A stretch of DNA of 64,000 bases, from the NCBI GenBank assembly GCA_017439425.1, contig JAFSJE010000077.1:1-64000 (forward strand). Direction: 5' to 3'. The first letter of the stretch is position 1. Every line of letters begins with the position of its first letter. This document shows positions 59,630 to 64,000 of this stretch, in pieces. Under the pieces are notes generated by a model. It searched no databases, had not been told where the DNA came from, and saw only the letters and a program-made list of their open reading frames with translations. The stretch is from Oscillospiraceae bacterium. GTDB taxonomy: Bacteria > Bacillota > Clostridia > Oscillospirales > Oscillospiraceae. A program made the position numbers and the translations under genes.

Positions 59630-61315
59630 GTGAAAAAGTGCATACTAACAGCCGCTTTGTGCCTCCTTCTGTGTATTGCGGGGTGCAAAAGCGCGGAAAA
59701 AGCGGATACCGTGACCATCGTCCTCGAGAAGGGCGCCGGCTTTTCCGCCGAGCAGTACGCGCTGACGGTGCCGCGCGGGTCACGGGCGCAGTTTCACATT
59801 ACCGAGCTGGACGGCTCGGTAATAACGGGCGCAGACCGTGACTGCGAAATCGAGCGCACGCTCGGCGGCGTGACTGTTACTCGCACGGCGAATTACACTG
59901 AGCGAGTTCGACTTCGCGTGCGCAGGAGCGATAAAATCGTGACCTACACCCTCGGAGATGAGAGCGTGAGCGTTCCGGTCGCGGTGACGCACCTGCGGCA
60001 CAACACCGAAACTGACCTCTTTGGGCGCGAGGGCTATACTCTCACCTCATGGATAGATGAGCGCGGCAATATCGTGCCTCTCGGCGCAAGAACGGAGAGC
60101 GTAGAGCTCACCGCAAACCTCGTGAAATGGTCGCCTGAGAGCGACTTTGAAATATCTGACGGCGCTCTCACGCGCTATCTCGGATCGGATAAGACCGTCT
60201 GCGTGCCCGGCGGAGTCCGCACCATTTGCGCCGGAGCCTTTGAAAACTGCGCCTCGGAGGTCGTGATCCTGCCGGATTCTGTCCGCACCATCGAGGCGGG
60301 AGCCTTCAAAAACGCGAGCATTTCTGAGCTTTTTATGTTCGATTCCGTGCAGAACGTGTCAGATCTGAGCTTTTCCGGCTGTGACAGGCTCGGAACGCTC
60401 ACCCTCAACGCCGCCACGCCTCCGCGCTACTCCGGCACGTATTACGCCACCCTCGCCGATAAGCACGACAGGCTCTTGAGCCTTGCGGATAAACCGAAAA
60501 TCGTTCTCTTTTCCGGCTCCTCCACGCGATTCGGCTACGATTCTGCGGCGATCGACGCGGCATTTCCCGATTATGAGGTCGTAAATATGGGCGTTTTCGC
60601 CTACTCGAACGCTCTGCCGCAGCTTGAATTGATACGAAACTACCTGCGCCCGGGCGATGTTCTGCTTCTCAGCCCTGAGCTTGACGCCGCAAAAAGGCAG
60701 TTCTGCACTACGAACGCCCTCGATTCCGCGTTCTGGCGAATGACGGAGGCGGACTATGGAATGGTGCGCGAGCTTGATCTAAGGGAGTATTCGCTTGTCT
60801 TCTCGTCACTCTCGGAATTTCTCTCGGAGCGCTCATCGCTTGAGGCGCGCGACTACGCCGTTTCGCCCTCAGACTTTGACGAGGACGGCGCCGGTACGCT
60901 CACACCGAGCTACAACGAGTACGGCGACTATATACTCTACCGCCCGAACTCCGACTCAAACGCGCCGCTCTACGGCCTCGAGGTGCCTTACAGAGCCGAC
61001 TACTACCTCAGAGAGCTCTATCTCGCCCCCTTTAACGCCGAGATCGAAAGGTTCAAGGCGGATGGGATTAAGGTTTACATAACTTATTCACCACGCAACA
61101 GACTTGCAGTCTCCTCCGACACCACGGATGAAACTATCCGCGAGCTTGACTGCTATTTCCGCGAGAATATCACTGCGCCGATAATCACCGATATCTTCGA
61201 CTCTCTCGTGGACGGCAAGTATCTGTACGGCACCGACAACCACCTCACGACAGAGGGCAGCAGAATCCGCACCGAGGCTGTGATCGCGGCGCTCAGAGAG
61301 GAGCTGGCGCGATGA
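59630..61315 (+). CDS. SGNH-type lipoprotein with BspA-like leucine-rich repeats (LRR first)
   Basis: 561 residues from a GTG at 59630, preceded by GGAGG. Signal KKCILTAALCLLLCIAGC gives a lipobox. About residues 35-170 are beta-rich and unknown. Around 185-265 are BspA-like (LRR_5) repeats (CAGAFENCASEVVILPDSVRTI, next FKNASISELFMFDSV). The C-terminal 270 residues are SGNH/DltD-like (LFSGSSTRFGYDS, with later GTDNHLTTEG for the Asp-His). It stands directly before the small helix protein and MBOAT acyltransferase, so it is likely the outside partner that passes acyl groups to a polysaccharide. Confidence 0.82.
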   Translation: MKKCILTAALCLLLCIAGCKSAEKADTVTIVLEKGAGFSAEQYALTVPRGSRAQFHITELDGSVITGADRDCEIERTLGGVTVTRTANYTERVRLRVRRSDKIVTYTLGDESVSVPVAVTHLRHNTETDLFGREGYTLTSWIDERGNIVPLGARTESVELTANLVKWSPESDFEISDGALTRYLGSDKTVCVPGGVRTICAGAFENCASEVVILPDSVRTIEAGAFKNASISELFMFDSVQNVSDLSFSGCDRLGTLTLNAATPPRYSGTYYATLADKHDRLLSLADKPKIVLFSGSSTRFGYDSAAIDAAFPDYEVVNMGVFAYSNALPQLELIRNYLRPGDVLLLSPELDAAKRQFCTTNALDSAFWRMTEADYGMVRELDLREYSLVFSSLSEFLSERSSLEARDYAVSPSDFDEDGAGTLTPSYNEYGDYILYRPNSDSNAPLYGLEVPYRADYYLRELYLAPFNAEIERFKADGIKVYITYSPRNRLAVSSDTTDETIRELDCYFRENITAPIITDIFDSLVDGKYLYGTDNHLTTEGSRIRTEAVIAALREELAR

Positions 61316-61515
61316 TCTGGATCATATTCGCAATCGCCGGAGCGCTGCTCCTTTTCGGGCGAAAAAGCTTCGCATTCGACGCGATCAGCGCGCTTTTCTG
61401 CGTTTTCGGCGTGCTTTTCGGGCTGTATTACGGGCTATCTCTCAGTGAAATCGTGCCGCCCGCGCTTTTGTACTGCGCCATAGCGCTCCTGAGAAGGCGA
61501 GGTGGGGAAAAGTGA
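61312..61515 (+). CDS. Small two-helix membrane protein of the acyltransfer cassette
   Basis: 67 residues with two membrane helices (WIIFAIAGALLLFG and ALFCVFGVLFGLYYGLSL, with more hydrophobic residues to the end) and a basic RRRGGEK tail. It overlaps the SGNH gene by ATGA and the MBOAT gene by GTGA, so the three are strictly coupled. Small membrane proteins of this kind recur beside MBOAT genes; a DltX-like helper role is possible. Confidence 0.75.
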   Translation: MIWIIFAIAGALLLFGRKSFAFDAISALFCVFGVLFGLYYGLSLSEIVPPALLYCAIALLRRRGGEK

Positions 61516-62810
61516 ACTTCAATACCCTCGAATACCTCATTTTTTTGCCGGTTGTGGCGGCACTGCATACTGTTTTGCCGCAAAGGTGGCGCTGGGCGAT
61601 GCTTCTCGCGGCAAGCTGGCTGTTCTACTTCTCATGGGAGCCGCTTGCGGGGTTTCTGCTCGTACTGACAACTCTCGTCAGCTGGCTCTGCGCCCTCGGT
61701 GTGGGAAAAGCGCGGGGCAGAACCGCAAAAAGGGCGCTGACTGCGGCGGCAATCGTATTCTCGCTCGGACTGCTCGCCGTTTTTAAATATTCCGGCCTTC
61801 TCGCGCCGTCGCTGAGCCTCAAAATTCTGCTTCCTGTGGGAATATCTTTCTACACGTTCCAATCTCTCAGCTACGTCATCGACGTATACCGCGGAAAAAT
61901 CGAGCCTGAGCGCCACTTCGGCTACTACGCGCTTTTCGTTTCGTTCTTTCCGCAGCTTGTCGCGGGGCCGATCGAGCGGCCGGACAAGCTTCTGCCGCAG
62001 CTTCGCGCCGAGCGCAGGGTAACAAAAAGCGACCTTGCAGACGGCGGCGCGCTCCTGCTGCGCGGCTACTTCAAAAAAACAGCTCTCGCAGATACCATCG
62101 CGCCGGTGGTGGACTCGGTTTTCGCCTCTCCCGAAAATGCGAGCTCTGTGAGCGTTCTTCTCGGCGCCGTGCTCTTCGGACTGCAGATCTACTGCGATTT
62201 CTCTGGCTACACCGACATCGCGCGAGGAAGCGCAAGGCTTCTCGGCGTGTCTCTTACAGAGAACTTCGACCGCCCGTACTCGGCCTCCTCTGTGCGCGAA
62301 TTCTGGCGCCGCTGGCACATGAGCCTCACAAGCTGGTTTACAGACTACGTCTATATCCCCCTCGGCGGCAGCCGCAGGGGCGCGGTGCGGCAGGTCATAA
62401 ATACGATGATAGTGTTCCTTCTCTCAGGCCTGTGGCACGGCGCGGGCTGGGGCTTTGCAGTCTGGGGACTTGTTCACGGCGCGCTCATCAGCCTTGAGAT
62501 ATTATCCCACCGCAGGGCGGGCAAAATCGGCACCTTCGCACTTGTGTCGCTCGCGTGGATATTCTTCCGCGCGCCGGACTTAGGCGAAGCGCTTGCGCTG
62601 TTTTCGCGCCTTATATTCGGGTGGGGAAGCTTAGCGCTGCCCACCGGGATTCTCGGCGCGCTTTGCGCCGCCGCGGCGCTCTTCGCCCTTGACAGAAACG
62701 ATAAGCCGTCGCCGGTCGCGGCGTTTGCGATGGCTCTCACACTCGGCTTATCCGCACTCGCGCTTTTAGGCGCAGGCGGCGGCAACGCCTTCATCTACTT
62801 TCAATTCTGA
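61512..62810 (+). CDS. MBOAT O-acyltransferase (DltB/AlgI type)
   Basis: 432 residues with about ten to eleven membrane helices. Family motifs are YTFQSLSYVIDVYRG, PQLVAGPIERP, EFWRRWHMSLTSWF and YIPLGGSRRG; the catalytic His309 lies in GLWHGAGWGF. It moves an acyl group across the membrane to an outside acceptor, typically with an SGNH/DltD-type partner. Start is GTG at 61512, overlapping the small membrane protein. It is followed after two bases by a second SGNH-LRR gene. The substrate may be a surface polysaccharide or teichoic acid. Confidence 0.92.
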   Translation: MNFNTLEYLIFLPVVAALHTVLPQRWRWAMLLAASWLFYFSWEPLAGFLLVLTTLVSWLCALGVGKARGRTAKRALTAAAIVFSLGLLAVFKYSGLLAPSLSLKILLPVGISFYTFQSLSYVIDVYRGKIEPERHFGYYALFVSFFPQLVAGPIERPDKLLPQLRAERRVTKSDLADGGALLLRGYFKKTALADTIAPVVDSVFASPENASSVSVLLGAVLFGLQIYCDFSGYTDIARGSARLLGVSLTENFDRPYSASSVREFWRRWHMSLTSWFTDYVYIPLGGSRRGAVRQVINTMIVFLLSGLWHGAGWGFAVWGLVHGALISLEILSHRRAGKIGTFALVSLAWIFFRAPDLGEALALFSRLIFGWGSLALPTGILGALCAAAALFALDRNDKPSPVAAFAMALTLGLSALALLGAGGGNAFIYFQF

Positions 62811-62812
62811 CT

Positions 62813-64000
62813 ATGAAAAATAAACGATACCTTGCTTTACTGCTTATACTGCTCATCGTACCCGCGGCGCTGGCGTCGTGGGGCTTTGCCCTGCCCGAAT
62901 GCTACGGCGACAGCTTCATGGGCGAGCTGAAACACAAGGTGTCCCGCCTCGATGAGCTGGAGGGCAGGCGGATCGTCATCGTCGGCGGCTCTGCTGCGGC
63001 GTTCGGCGTGGACTCCGAGCTTCTCAGGGCGGCTTTTCCGGATCGCGAGATCGTGAATCTGGGAATGTACGCCGCGCTCGGCACAACAGTCATGCTCGAC
63101 CTGAGCGAAAGGAGCGTCCGCGCGGGCGATACTGTCGTGATAATGCCGGAGATCTCACAGCAGACCATGTCGGATTTCTTCGACCCTGCGGTGATGTGGC
63201 AGGGACTCGACGGCGTGTATGGGCTTATATCACGGCTGCCGGTTGACAAAAAACTGCGCCTTCTTGGCGCGTTTCCGGAGTTTGCCGCCTCGAAGCTGCG
63301 CTTTGCGCTCAGGGGCGAGCGTCCGGCGGGCGAGGGAGTGTACCGCTGCGACGTATTCAACGATTACGGCGACGTTGCGACGCCTCTTGCCTCGCGCAAC
63401 ACGATGCCGCTTCTGTGGGACGATACCTCGCCGGTAAAGCTCTCAGCGGAGCTTTTGGACGAAAAATACGTAATCCGCGCGAATGAGTATGCTCTTCACA
63501 CCGGCGCGGACGTTGTATTTTGCCTTGCGCCGGTAAACGAGCTGGCGGTGAGCGGCGAAATCGGCGAGCTTTACAATGCGCTTTGCGCGGCACTGAGCTT
63601 TCCGGTGATCGGCAACGCGCGCGACAGCGTTATGGACGCTGGGTGGTTTTTTGACACGAACTACCATCTGAACAGCGCGGGAAAGGCGGTTTTTACCGAC
63701 TCTCTCATCGGCGCGTTGAAGGCGCACTTCGGAGATCCGGAGCCGTTCGCAGTTCCGCTTCCGAATATGCCGGAGCCGCAGAGCGCCGCCTGGACGGAGG
63801 GCGATGACAGCGACAGCGAGTATTTTGACTACGCCGATCTCGGTGAAGCGTGGGCAATAAGCGGAGCGCGGGACAGAGAAACGCTCACAGTTCCCGCGTA
63901 CTTTGACGGCAAGCCCGTGAGCGCGATTCTCGAGGGCTCGTTCTCGGACTGCAAAACGCTCAGAGAGGTTACGCTTCAGGAGAATATCCGCTCCATCGCC
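62813..64000 (+). CDS. SGNH-type surface protein with C-terminal BspA-like repeats (partial)
   Basis: An open frame of exactly 396 codons from the ATG at 62813 to the window end with no stop. It begins with one membrane helix (MKNKRYLALLLILLIVPAAL), then an SGNH/DltD-like domain (VIVGGSAAAFGVDS, and DTNYHLNSAG for the Asp-His), then from about residue 335 an Asp-rich linker and BspA-like repeat start (ALGEAW-type and LEGSFSDCKTLREVTLQ). The order SGNH then LRR is the reverse of the gene at 59630, where LRR comes first. Together they flank the MBOAT gene. The rest of the protein is off-window. Confidence 0.78.
   Translation, partial: MKNKRYLALLLILLIVPAALASWGFALPECYGDSFMGELKHKVSRLDELEGRRIVIVGGSAAAFGVDSELLRAAFPDREIVNLGMYAALGTTVMLDLSERSVRAGDTVVIMPEISQQTMSDFFDPAVMWQGLDGVYGLISRLPVDKKLRLLGAFPEFAASKLRFALRGERPAGEGVYRCDVFNDYGDVATPLASRNTMPLLWDDTSPVKLSAELLDEKYVIRANEYALHTGADVVFCLAPVNELAVSGEIGELYNALCAALSFPVIGNARDSVMDAGWFFDTNYHLNSAGKAVFTDSLIGALKAHFGDPEPFAVPLPNMPEPQSAAWTEGDDSDSEYFDYADLGEAWAISGARDRETLTVPAYFDGKPVSAILEGSFSDCKTLREVTLQENIRSIA

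Noticed and set aside
59485..59841. 118-codon open frame across the two-hairpin repeat
   Set aside because: Out of frame with the lipoprotein gene, basic and low in hydrophobic residues, and it runs through structured repeat DNA.

Overview
The window reads as a chromosome segment of a gut-type member of the Clostridia (Eubacteriales, most like the Oscillospirales). This rests on gene content and order: mutL-miaA-hfq, then sepF-divIVA-ileS-lspA-rluD, a Trp T-box leader, GHKL/LytTR two-component pairs, many lipoproteins with a Gram-positive style lipobox, and no outer-membrane genes. The species is an inference. Most of the DNA is GC-rich; the first 2.9 kb is visibly more AT-rich and looks like an accessory insertion placed directly before mutL. 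No rRNA, tRNA or CRISPR array was seen.

Layout: (1) 1-2.9 kb, an island with two unknown leftward genes, a decayed gene end, a serine recombinase behind an inverted-repeat-bounded promoter, and a GTAC-motif cluster. (2) 2.9-12.8 kb, housekeeping genes for mismatch repair, tRNA modification, Hfq, cell division (SepF, DivIVA), IleRS, LspA and RluD. (3) 12.8-21.1 kb, a leftward methionine-sulfoxide repair operon under an Rrf2 regulator, an OmpR-type two-component system, and a DtxR-like regulator divergent from a feoA-feoA-feoB-Cys-rich iron operon. (4) 21.1-36.7 kb, carbohydrate island 1: a LytTR/GHKL pair divergent from an operon with a lipoprotein, a membrane-tethered permuted GH3 glucosidase, a small four-helix membrane protein and a second lipoprotein, then another GH3, a TIM-barrel isomerase, a folate enzyme gene carrying a small inserted element, an SGNH esterase and a GH78 rhamnosidase. 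(5) 36.8-51 kb, a peroxiredoxin, a rhodanese, pyruvate kinase, an M16 protease, a T-box controlled tryptophan-type ABC transporter operon, a VTC/DUF4956/beta-helix trio and a cation efflux protein. (6) 51-59.5 kb, carbohydrate island 2: a second LytTR/GHKL pair, GH78, a permuted GH3 and a second four-helix protein. (7) 59.6-64 kb, an MBOAT O-acyltransferase cassette flanked by two SGNH proteins with BspA-like repeats in opposite domain order; the last one runs off the window.

How it works together (inference): islands 1 and 2 look like two versions of one surface system in which a LytTR/GHKL pair senses an outside signal and switches on membrane-anchored GH3 (and GH78) enzymes paired with a small four-helix membrane partner. 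In island 1 two 8-bp direct repeats exactly 21 bp apart lie midway between the divergent promoters, the spacing expected for a LytTR regulator. The most interesting other items are a 161-bp inverted-repeat element inside the 3' end of the folate enzyme gene with a 9-bp flanking duplication, a two-hairpin repeat present twice, the shuffled LRR/SGNH pair around the MBOAT gene, and the inverted-repeat promoter segment before the recombinase.
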